Shown here: one piece after another, positions 42,301-54,300 of the stretch
Position numbering within the stretch: the first letter of the stretch is position 1
Layout: each line of letters begins with the position of its first letter
Assembly: GCF_954871325.1 (NCBI RefSeq)
Contig: NC_088776.1
Location: 36,442,508-36,506,507, forward strand
Reading direction: 5' to 3'
Length of the DNA: 64,000 nucleotides
Source of the DNA: Gordionus sp. m RMFG-2023
Lineage: Eukaryota > Nematomorpha > Gordioida > Chordodea > Parachordodidae
The notes under the pieces: model-generated
Told to the model about the DNA's origin: nothing
The model's input: the letters and a program-made list of their open reading frames with translations, nothing else
The model's database searches: none
Made by a program: the position numbers and the translations under genes

Positions 42301-45300
42301 AATCTTATGAAACGTATAATTCACCGAACGCGGAGTTCAAACAGTTTTGCACCTCCGAATCCTAGCAGCCTTATTGAGCTGGTAATTCCGCTTGAATATT
42401 CAATTACAGATAAATATGAGGATTTCATACTTCATGATGATGGTCCGGTAAGATTTTCTATAAATTTTTTGAACAAATATAACTAAATCCTTCATTTTTG
42501 TTGCGATAAGCTGCCCGATAAGAAACACTTTATTATAATTGCTTATTTATTTATCATGTGTGTCAGGTTCCCGACCGTGTTATCATATTTGGAACAAGAA
42601 AAAATTTGGACTTCTTAGCTTCATGCGAACATTGGTTTTCTGATGGTACATTTAAATCGTCGCCACCTTTATTTATGCAAATTTATACAATTCATGGGAT
42701 TAGAAATAATAATGTTTTACCTCATATATATATTGACCAATAGAAAGGATTATGAAACTTATAAAAGAATATTTACTATTATAGGTGACAACTTAATATC
42801 AACTCCAAAAAAAATTATGACGGATTTTGAAATGGCCAGTGTAAAAGCTTTCAATGAAGTGTTTCCCAATTCGCAACACAAATGTTGCTATTTCCATTTT
42901 GGCCAATCCTTTTGGCGAAACATTCAAAAATCTCCAGAAATATCGCATAACCCTGTATTGCATACTGTGTATCTCAATCCACATACCACAAATTATGTAA
43001 TAAATATTTTATAAATAAATTTTAAATCAATTGCATGGTGTGTATTTGAAGCCATATTCTATATCTTCGATTGGAATTTTAATTTGGGCCATGTGATCTA
43101 TTATATTTTTAATTTCGCATTTTAATAAACCCTATTTTTAAAAATGGCTATTTTTTTATAAAATTTTTCTTCTCAATTTTCTACACATCGTAAAAGGATA
43201 AATAATATATTTGACAAATTTCAAAACATTAAAATTAGATAAATAAAAGGTAAAAATTAATGTTTATGAAATTATTTTATATATATTTATTATTTTTGAT
43301 AATTATATTTTGTAATAATCATACGTTGCTTTAAAGACACATTATGCAAATAAGGTATTTTATTTGAGTTTTATATTTTTAGAATTATGAATTGTGGTAC
43401 CATACCTAATGATAGTGAAGATTCAAATTTAAGTGAATCGTCTGATGAGGAGTTTCTGTCAACCCAAAATAATGATTTAGGTATATTTAAAATGTATGCT
43501 CTTATATAATCTATAAATATCTAGATTTCAATGAGAGTGATGAATTGGAAGAGGATGAAAATATAAATAATGAAAAAGGAATCGTGAGAAAAATGATTTG
43601 GAAAAATTGCTTAACTAATTTACCGTTAGTTATTCCAAAGTGGAAAGGAGAAAACCCAACGGTTGATAAAGTAAAAAAACCAATGGATTATTATAATACA
43701 TATCTCACTGATTTATTACCTCTAATTGTTTACGAATCAAATTTATATGCAATTCAATGCAATTCCAACAAACCTTTGAATTTATCGATAGATGAATTAG
43801 AAAAATTTATAGGAATTATTTTTTACATGTCAATTATTAAACTTCCCAGAGCACGTCTCTACTGGGCCACCAATACAAGACAGGCCAAGGTGGCTGATGT
43901 CATGACCCTAAATCGCTGGGAACAAATCAAATCATTAATTCATATAAATGATAATGACAAATTTATTCCACTTGGAAGTGAGGGCCATGACCCACTTCAT
44001 AAAATTAGACCCTTGATAACTATAACCAATAATATACTAAAATCTTTATCGATAGGGGAAAATATTTGCGTAGATGAGCAAATAATTCCATACAAAGGGA
44101 TGAGCAGATTAAAGCAATACCCCCAAAAGCCCAAAAAATGGGGCTATAAAGTCTTTCTACTATGCGGAGATGATGGCCTTCTCCATAATTTTGAAGTATA
44201 CTCTGGGAAAATACTACCAGCGGAAGGTGCCTGATGTTGGAGCAAGTGGCAATGCTGTGCTACGTTTAATTTCTTATATACCGCAGCAAATTAATTATAA
44301 ATTATTTTTTGATAACTGGTTTTGTTCACCAAATTTGCAAATCGTACTCGCTCAAAGAGGGATATTTTGCGCGGCCACGGTCAGAGGTAATCGACTACCA
44401 AATATCAACTTCCCAACAGATAAGGAGTTGAAAAAAAAGGGCGAGGATTTTTTGTTTCAAAAAAAACAATAATAAACGGGGTTGAGTTAAATTCAGTGAA
44501 GTGGCACGACAATCGTGCTGTGACCTTATTGAGCACTTTTGTAGGTGCACATCCTCTTATCGATTGCGAATGATAGAAAAAAAAGGATAAAATAATGATA
44601 AAATGCTCACTGGCCCAAATATAATGATAAAAAGGGTAGATGTAAAATATTACAAAAGTATCTTGCAAAAAATGTGGTGTATATTTATGTTTTACGCCCA
44701 CAAATAATTGTTTTATAGATTTTCATGAAAATTAAAATGTTCAAACATTTAATATTTGTTGTATTTATATAAAATTATATATATTTATAGTTTAGAGTTA
44801 AATAAAAATTATTGTGAAAAAATTGAAATTTGTATCCTTAATTGCATAATGTGTATTTTAATCCACATACCGTTCATCTTCTAAGAAATTTATAATTTTT
44901 TTAAAAAAAGTGAGCCATGAGATTATCAATAGTATCGAGAGAAATAAAAAATCTAGTTTGCCAAAAAAAAATTATTCTAACATATTACATGCAATACAGG
45001 GATAAATATAAAACAGATGTAGAATTTAATATACAACTTAGAATGATGGTTTGTTTGGCGTTTGTGCCACCCTTAAATGCAGTTGAAACATTTGAATTAC
45101 TAATAAACTCCGAATTTTATTCTAATAATCAATTGTTACTTCAGCCTCTAATTGAAACTTTTGAAAAAGCTTATATTGGTAAAACGTTTGGAAGAGGCAG
45201 ACTACCTGCTTTGTTTAATATTGAACTCTGGAATTGTTACCAATCAACACTGAACGGGGAAGCGAAAACCAACAACGCGGTTGAAGGGTGGCATAGATGC

Positions 45301-48300
45301 TTCAGTTCCCTCCTAACAAGTTACCATCCAAACATGTGGAAATTTATATCAAGTTATCTATATATCTATTATTTTAAAATGATTTAAAAAGTATAAAGAT
45401 TTACTAATAAACTATATAATTTTTCCTAGGCTTAAAAAAACAACAAGGGTTGACAGAGTTAAAAATTGCTCAATATAATTCTGGTGAAACACCCTCTACC
45501 CCGAGAAAAAAATATCGAAATCTACATGCGAGAATAGTAACAATTGTTTCTGACTTCGAAAATCGATCAAGATTAGATTATCTTAAAGGAATCGCTATTA
45601 ATATAACATTGAATGTTTAATTTTTTAAATTCTTATCTACAATAATAAAAATTTTGTTAGTTTTTATATAATAGTCTCAAAATTTTTATATTTTCATTAT
45701 TTTTTTGTGACAAAAATATAGGATACTTTGGTATAAAATTTAGCTGGTTACATAAGACTCATTCATCAAGATATAGATTTTATGAGGGTATTTACAAATT
45801 CCTTTATATGTGTGTGACTCATTCTTTATCTACCACATCAATCCCACAATTAATATTTCAAAAATAACTACCTTTCGTCATGCATTATAAAATTATTTTA
45901 AAATTCATATTCCTAGCCCTTGAGTCATATAGTTGTTTCCCCTTACAAATATGATCATTTTTGATGAGCAACATTATTAGAAAATTACTATTAAAATAAT
46001 ACTCAAGTATTACACTAAAGGACAAAGTTTAAAACGAGGATTACATTTTCCTTTTATTTATTAAAGCATATTAATTTATATCGGGGTGTTTTTGTCAGAT
46101 TTTTTTCCCATGGTTATTTTTAACCAGTCTTTGTTCAAATCAGTGATTCTTTTAAAAATTTACACTTCAGTTATATATTTAACAAACAAACCTATTGGTT
46201 TAGACGATATGTTATGACAATGCTCTACTTTTTCCTTCACATATTCAATAAAAAAAAAATTATTTTTTAAATAAATGATATCAACCCTCTCAAAACTTTT
46301 AACCTCCTGCCAAATATAAATAATTTAAAAAAAAAATACCTTTCATCCCTTTCCAATTTTTCAAATAATAATTATTATTTCATAACTAACTATCCCCCCT
46401 CTAATTTCAATAATGCTCTCTAATGAGTTCGCAGTTCAAGTTACGATATTGACCTTGCTATAAAAATTTGGGAAAAAATTGGTTGTATTAATTTTGTTAT
46501 ATAGCTTTAAAATTCCTTAAGGTTATTAATTATTTAAATATTGGAATTTGGTTAAATTTTTTTTAATATACTATATTCTCATTTGATTTGATAACAATGT
46601 AAATGAGCTTGAGTGGCTTCATGTCATGTCATGTCATGAATAATAAAATTAAAATGCATCATTTTTTTTGGTTATATTTTTTAAAAATTATTTTCTAAAT
46701 TTTTTTTATTAATAGCTCAACCTATTCGCGGCTTGATGAAAATAATTAGCTATCCTAATTGATTTTACCATAACCAATCCATCTCATTTTGATATAACAT
46801 TTTCCAAAGTTGCCGCAAGTTATGTCATCTGTCGGAAAAGTTTCCAAGCTTAATTTTCTTTTGTATAAAATATCGAGTTAGCCTTTTATCTTTATCCTCA
46901 TATTTTGAAATAAGGAAAAAAGTTGATTTTATAAATAATGATAATTTGATTTAATTTTTTTATTATAATTGCTTTCTTTAGATTCTTTATTCAATCTAAA
47001 TTTGATAATTTTTGAAATTCGAATAACTTTTGGTTCATACTCAGGGTTGCTAGGTCAAAATTTTCAAATTGAGGGAGATGTGGGAGAAACATGAAAATTG
47101 CGGTAGAAATATAAAAATTGCTAAAAAAAATTTTTTTGCGGGCGGCCTTCGGCCGGGATTTTGAATTGATTTAATTATCCGCCTATTATTTTTTATAATT
47201 AGTTATATAAATACAAAGTCGGTAACTATTTTTCAAAATACAATAAAATCTTGATTTATTAAATTATATTAATTTATAAAAAAAACCAACGATCTTTTTT
47301 AAATATAAAAAACGATTTTAATTTTACAATTAAAAATATATTTTAAGCGAATGTCCCTCAAAACGACCGCAATTGGAAATCTACCGTGTGTGTGTATAAC
47401 ATTATAGGGATAGGCGCTTAATTATCAAGTATCACGTTTAAATACATAATAAGGTACTCCAAAATAAGATATAATACAGATGCAACTACAGTTGCGGCAA
47501 TTGTACTTATCTTGTAGTACAACATTCACAGAGATACTTATCATCACAATGTTGGTAGAATCTTTTTTCCATAATATTTAACGACTCTAATATAAATGAA
47601 AATTATACTTGTAGAACAAATGAGCAAGGCTATCATTAATGTTTTAAGACCTAAATCCAGGAGGTCAATTTTTGACGATTTGAAAGATGGGCATATATAT
47701 GCAATTCTAACAGATACATCTAAAGGGATTTCCCTTGATCTTCCGCTATTTCAACAAAATTAAGGTCATTTCAATAAAACTATTAAATTTATTCCCCTCA
47801 AATAGTGAAAAATCCAAAGACATAGCTAACCATATAATATCAGATTCGAGATGATCAATAAATTGCATGTCAGTTTTCTGATCTGATAATGCCTCAGTGA
47901 ATTTGGGAAAAACAGAGTGTATTTACAGAAGCGAGTCTACACAATGTTGGTTGCGATATGTTCCTAATATCGGCCATCGATAGAATTTTAAAATTTTATA
48001 AACCTTCAAAAAATATTTCTTATAATGAATGGCAGAGGTATATTTAGGAATGATTTCACATGTAGAATGTGCAGTTGCAATCGGAAGAATCTTAACAAAG
48101 ATTCACAAAATTATGCTGCAGATGTGTCCATCTTTACAGTTAAAAATTGACAATAAATTTTATGGCGCTCTTGCTAAAACATAATTATATTTTATTTGAG
48201 ATTTAAATAATAGAACTAAATGTTTATCGTCGTTATTGAGATTATAATATTCCTGGCATGACATATTATACATTATTTAACCATTAGCTCGTTCTCTAAT

Positions 48301-51300
48301 GTTGTTAAATCCGATTTCTCTCCTTTTTTCCAGGCAGTCCTCTTCAGGCTAAAAATGCGCTCGGATGAGTAGAATGAGGTAAGGAGAAGTTTTGGCGAAT
48401 CATAAAAAATAGAGAGAATTAAAATCTTTTCAAATAAGACATCAATGTTTTCGGTATTTTTAATATATTTATTAAATTACAAAAACCTTAATTGTTGGTT
48501 TCTGTTCCAAGGTCATAATATTTATACAATTGTAAATAGAGTTATTAAAATCAAATTTTGATTGTAAATATTCTAAAATTGTCTGAATAAAAATATCTGC
48601 ATTATTTAAATATGTATTAATTAGAGTATTATTTGAACATTTTAATATAATATTTTTAGCAATAGCGCCATAAAATTTATTTTCAATTTTTAAATATAGA
48701 GATGAACAGAGCTGTAGCATAATTTTGTGAATCATTTTTAATAAAGAATATTCTGATTGCAACTGAATATTAACTGCATGCAGTAGATTTCCTACATGTG
48801 AAAAGAATCCCAAATATACCTCTTACATTTCATATTAGAAAATTTTTTTCAAATTTTAGGACAGCCTTTAAAATCTTTATTTAAGAAGTATTTTTTTAAG
48901 GGTTTATAAAATTTTAAAATTCTATGGATGGCAGGTATTAATGACAACCACCTGATAGGTATATATCGCAACAACTCACACCATTCCAAGTCAGACCACT
49001 TCACCAACTCTTTTAATTCATTAACTCTTTTAGTTGAACTAAATTCGTTAAAATATTTCATCACAATTATTTCGACATCCACAGACAGTACATTCATTGC
49101 CTTCTTGCAAGAACTATGTAGTATATATGGCATATACAGCCAATTGGTAATAATTCATTTGTGCTGCCTCAATTCGTTAACTTTAGTTTTTGCCAAAATT
49201 TACAGAGGCATTATCAGCGCAGAAAGCTGGCATGCAAATCATTGATAACCTTGAATCAGCTATATTTACCCTTATGTGGCTAGCTACATCGTTGGATTTT
49301 TCACTATTTGAGGACTTTTTTTAACAGTTTTATTGAAATGTTCTTATTCTTGTTGAAATTGCAAAGGATCGAGGGAAATGTTTTAATATTTCCATTATTA
49401 GATACATTTGTTAGAATTGCATATGGATGCCCATCTTTCAAATCGTCTAGAATTGACCTCTAGGATTCAGGTATCAAAACATTGTGATAGCCTTGCTCAT
49501 TTTTATTGCCACAAGTAAGGTTTGCACTTATATTGGAATCGTTAAATATCATGAGAAAAAGATTCTACCCACATTGTAATGATATATATAGAACTCTGTG
49601 AATGTTGAACTACATAATAGATGTATACGATTTCCGCAAATATAGTTTCATTTTGAGAATATTTTTGTATTGTAATCGATGTTGATATACTCCCCTGTAC
49701 TGACTAATATTAATGAAATAATGTTGATTTATTATTGGATAAAAATAAAACAGGATAGAAAGAAATTTACAAACTAGACATGTTTTTCGAATAAATATTT
49801 AAAATTTAATTTAAAAATAATCAATTAATGTCTCAAAATTATTATTTACATATTAAAAACGTTTAAAATACTTTTTTTTAAAAATCGCGGGAGAAATTAA
49901 ATTGCGGTAGATTTTTGCTGGAGATTTCCAATTGCCGTAGTTTTGCGGGAGAGAGATATTTGCGTGTAAACTAAAAAATTGAGGGAGTCCCGCTGATGGG
50001 GAGAGACATGGCAACCCTGTTCATACTTAAAGGTTGCTACTGTCTATTTCTCTTATTAAAATTAGTTTTTGTTTATTGACTAGAAAAACGGATTGATGGA
50101 ATAGTAAGTACTAATCTGGCATTTCTATGGTATGAGCTCTCCCAAAAATATTTGTTTTTTTTCGCATGTTGCCAATCGTGGCAATTTTATCTTATTTTGT
50201 CGAAAAACTATCTAATGAATTGAATAATCAATGTAATAAATTTCAATTATTGATTTAAGTTCCAGATTAAATGCTTCCAGAAATTTGGTTGGTTTTACGC
50301 TTTAATGGGAGATATAGATTTTATTTCTCTTATAGTACGATTACCTTTTTGTGTGTGAAAAAAATGACTGAAGAATTAATAAATATTAGCGCAAACCAGC
50401 TATTTTCCATTCTATCAATAATGCCAAATTAGGCAATTTTTTTTATTTTGCTAATAAACTTTTTCTTTATACTGTCTCTTAAACGAATTAAATTATAATT
50501 AATACGGAACATCGATAAAATTTTCTGAATAAATTATTTCCGTCGCTTAAATCATAGATTTGCCAAAATTTTGTTACTAATAGTTTTTTCCTTCGAGCTA
50601 CTATACTCGTTTAAATACTCAATTGGTATAAATAAAGCAAGAAATAATGATATAATTTACAATTAGTTCGTAGAACTATTCAGCCGCCAAATTTAACGGC
50701 GCTGATATTAAAATATATAAATCTTGTTTATTCCTCTGTGATACACAAGTTGAAGCATATAAAGAAGTTACTCAGAATTATCAAACTATTATGGTAATTA
50801 TAGATATAAATAGCTTAAATCTTTGATTTTGAATGATACGATCAAGTTAGAATATTTAGAAAGAATTAAATAATAATGTAAATATAAGCCTAAAAAATAT
50901 CTAAAAATTTATTTTTAATTCTACATTCAAATGCTGGCTCAGAAATGAGTTTAATGAATATGATTAGGCGAAAAAATTTTTCTTCGGTCTCATTTGATTT
51001 ATTAGAGGCCGAATTAATGGTAAAGCAGAATTTTGACATGAATTGCGAAGAGTTAAAATTTATTTCATATATAATAAACTTTTAAATAAAATAAATTCCT
51101 TCCGATAAATATGTAGATTTGGATCTAATTTTTATATATTTTGACTTTATATTCAAATTAAAATTTAAATTTGTAAATTATAATTTGAAAAAAATTATTC
51201 ACCAATATTTATATATAAAAGGATTGCAGTTGTGGCGCCTTCCCGCTTTTTATCCTTTAGTCATTAAAAATCCCACCTCACTCTTAGAATATGGGAGGTA

Positions 51301-54300
51301 TGGCCGGGCCTAAAAATTTTTGCAATTTACAAAATGAATGAATATAATTAAAATATAGCCACTTTTTATAATTATATTTTATTATCCTTCATTTATATAT
51401 TCCTCTCAAAATTTAGAAAATGTTATTAACAACCCCCCCCCCCCACCCTTGTCGTGGTAAAATATGTAAAAGTAAATAAATAAACACTTAACCCATTTTG
51501 CCCTGATTTCCCGATATGGGAATATCTTTATTTTCTTGATTTGGAACATTTTATATTTATTTTCAAAAAATCCTGATTTTTTTAATTCCATTTTATTAGA
51601 AAAAATGAGTAAAAGTGCTTACAAATTGAGTAGAAGCGTTTAGCGATGTTTTCACAAATACGCTATGATTTAAATTGAACTGGTATTATTTTAAAAAATG
51701 ATGAAAACTATTTTACGTTTTTTAATTTTTTTTTATATTGTTTAGTTTGACTTGTGAAATCAGCAAAAATAAAAAACTAAAATAATTGAAGATCTAATGA
51801 TTTATTTCCATAATTTATTCTTCATAAATATTACAAATTTATGTAATCTAGAATATTTTGAATTTTTTTTTTGATTAATCATAACTTTGCAGTTTTCAAT
51901 TTATTAAAATGCGAATAGAAGAAAAAGGAAAGGTCACTTTCTTTCTTTCTTTCTTCATAATATTCAAATGAATTAGTTACTATTATATCAAAGTTATATC
52001 GATGTTCATTATCTCAAAATTGTAATTAGGAGGCATTAATTATCAGTAAAATTTTCTATAATTAAATTAATCTGAGAAAATCAATAAAAAATTCTTAGCT
52101 TTCAGTATATTTTTTTTATCTAGATTAGAAATAAAGTATTACTTTAAATGACATAAAGCACACTTTTAAATTTTATGTTGGAAGGGGGGGGGGAGGGTTA
52201 ACTTATTCTGCTAAAAACTTAACCCAAAATGTCCGCTCCATACTTACAACCATGAGTGAGTGAGACCAGGAAGACTAATATATTTTCTATCACATCAGAT
52301 AGAGGTTACATGCTTATTAAATAAACAATACGTAATAAAATATTCTTAAAACATTAGCGTTTATGATTTAAGAAACTTCGGTTGGTAAATTGATATTGAA
52401 TATATCGATTTCACTTAAAATGAATTCACAATTTTCGCGGTCATGCGCTCGTTATAATAATTTCGCGCAAATACATTCGCGGTAGAAAATTCGCTATAAA
52501 TGGTTCGCGATTAAAGTTTCGCTATAACGAGTTCGCGATCAAAGTTTCGCTAAAATGTATTCGCTCTAAAGTATTCGCGGTTTAGGTTTCGCGGAAATAA
52601 ATTCGCGATAATGAGTTCGCGATCAAAGTTTCGCCAAAATGTATTCGCGGTTAAAGTTTCGCGAAAATAAATTCGCTATAAAGAGTTCGCGATAAATGTT
52701 TCGCTAAAATGTATTCGCTATAAAGTATTCCCGGTTACAGTTTCGCGGAAATAAATTCTCTATAACGAGTTCGCGATCAAAGTTTCGCTATAAAGTATTC
52801 GCGATAATAAGTTCGCGATATTGTCTTCGCTATAAAAGTTTCGCGGAATTGGTTTCGCGATATTGCCTTCGCTATAAAATTCCTTCGCGATATAAGTTTC
52901 GCGAAAAAGTGTTTTGCGATAAAAGTTTCGCTGAATTGACCTGATACGTAAAATACTTCATAGGTGAATTTTTGTATATACCAGGTCGAATATAATTTTT
53001 AAAAATTCCGAGCCGAGCCTGAAATTTTTTTTAAAAAAAATATCCAAGCCAGGCCGGGCCGTAAAAATTTTTTTAAAAAAATATCCGGGCCGGGCCGTAA
53101 AAAATTTTTTAAAAAATATCCGGGCCGGGCCGTGCAAATGGTACCTCTGCAGGTCTCTGATATATACTATGATATTTAAAACATGAATATTAAAAAGAAT
53201 CTGTATCTGTTGTCAAGAAGATAAAAAAGATGCAAGATTCTTTTCAGAATAAATTATCTTAGATATAGATACTAGTATCTTATTAAAAATGTCAAAAAGA
53301 TACTGAGTAAAGAAATAAAAGGATCTGTATCTTAGATATAAGTATTCGTGGTAATGCCCAACTCTGCCTAATATTAACAATCCTACCCAACACTGATATG
53401 ATATAGTAATGAAAAGATTTACTTCATAATAAAACCAAAAATATGTCTTAAATCAAATTTCACTGTTAATATTTGATGGATAATATAAGGCATGATCATT
53501 GCATTGTGTTCAAAATTTTGAATGAAAAGCAGGATTTTAAAACTAAAACCTATTATATTTATATAAATTATAATCTGCATTATTCAATACCCTTGGCATC
53601 CAAATTCAATTTTGACAAACATATTCCTAATATATTAATAATATATGCTTGGGTGTCTTTGTTTTTGGCTGATGCATTATTTTCAAACATTTTATAGCAA
53701 GAATTTGTCATTAACCTTATAAAATTTATTTCTTATTTTTTAATTTTATTACTCAATCAGTTTTGGGTCCATTAAAGGTGGATTCCATAATAAATTAATG
53801 GGAACATTCATTAACAATAAATTCATGCTATAAAATAATTCATTTCTTTTGGCTTCCCAACAAACAATATCCATCAAATGTTTATTTATACTTGAATTTT
53901 CAACTATACAATTTATATTTCCAATTTTTTTTTTGCCCTAATTTATATAATATATTAATGTAGTTATAATTGTAAATACTTTTTTCCCAGGAGTTTTTCC
54001 TATAAAAATATTACTAACATTAAATGTTTCAGCATCAAAGTCTATAATATATTGACACAAAAGGTACATTAGCATTTTTAGATTCCTTTGATAAAAATCC
54101 GGGATATTTATAGGATTTTCTTCAGAAGAAATAGCAAAAGTGATTGCCTTTTTATTTTCGTCTAAAACTAAATTAGAAAATGAGATCTATACCTAAAACA
54201 AATAATTTATACTCTTAATTAAGCTTTCAATAGCAAATATCTTAACATTTTTGTCAATCTGAGTTGGTTCACTACAAATTAAATTTATATAAAGCAAACT

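Larger units (their letters stand above)
47042..50019 (-). mobile_element. hAT transposon inside the MULE, with internal inverted duplication
   Basis: Ends CAGGGTTGCTAGGTC and GACATGGCAACCCTG, flanked by a perfect 8-bp duplication TTCATACT (47034-47041 and 50020-50027). 2,978 bp. Subterminal stretches repeat ATTGCGGTAG/GCGGGAGA-like words. Two partial copies of the transposase face each other: plus strand about 47580-48180, minus strand about 49600-48470. Confidence 0.9.
39948..52948 (+). mobile_element. 13 kb MULE (Mutator-like) transposon with tandem-repeat TIRs
   Basis: Outer ends CGGTTCCATGTCAATTCAGC and the inverse of CGTATCAGGTCAATTCAGCG, then a 30-bp near-perfect inverted match through AAACTTTTATCGC. 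Both arms are long arrays of GCGAA-containing units. TAAAATAC stands on both sides (39940-39947 and 52949-52956), an 8-bp target duplication close to the 8-11 bp known for Mutator-like elements. The interior carries a MULE transposase (42.06-45.62 kb), a piggyBac insert and a hAT (47042-50019). It is inserted into the hAT at 38330-53159. Confidence 0.8.
38330..53159 (+). mobile_element. hAT transposon (CAGAGACCTGCAG ends) split by a MULE
   Basis: Left end CAGAGACCTGCAGGCCCGGC at 38330, right end the inverse with CTGCAGGTCTCTG at 53159. Both are flanked by a perfect 8-bp duplication ATATATAC (38322-38329 and 53160-53167). GGCCGGGCC subterminal repeats occur at both ends. Removing the inner MULE leaves about 1.8 kb. 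The plus-strand piece at 38980-39343 is the C-terminal part of its transposase. Lies in Cap-D2 intron 6. Confidence 0.85.

Noticed and set aside
43122-44841. TTAA sites at 43122 and 44838 as piggyBac ends
   Set aside because: The sequences inside the two TTAA sites are not inverted repeats of each other, so the ends stay undefined.
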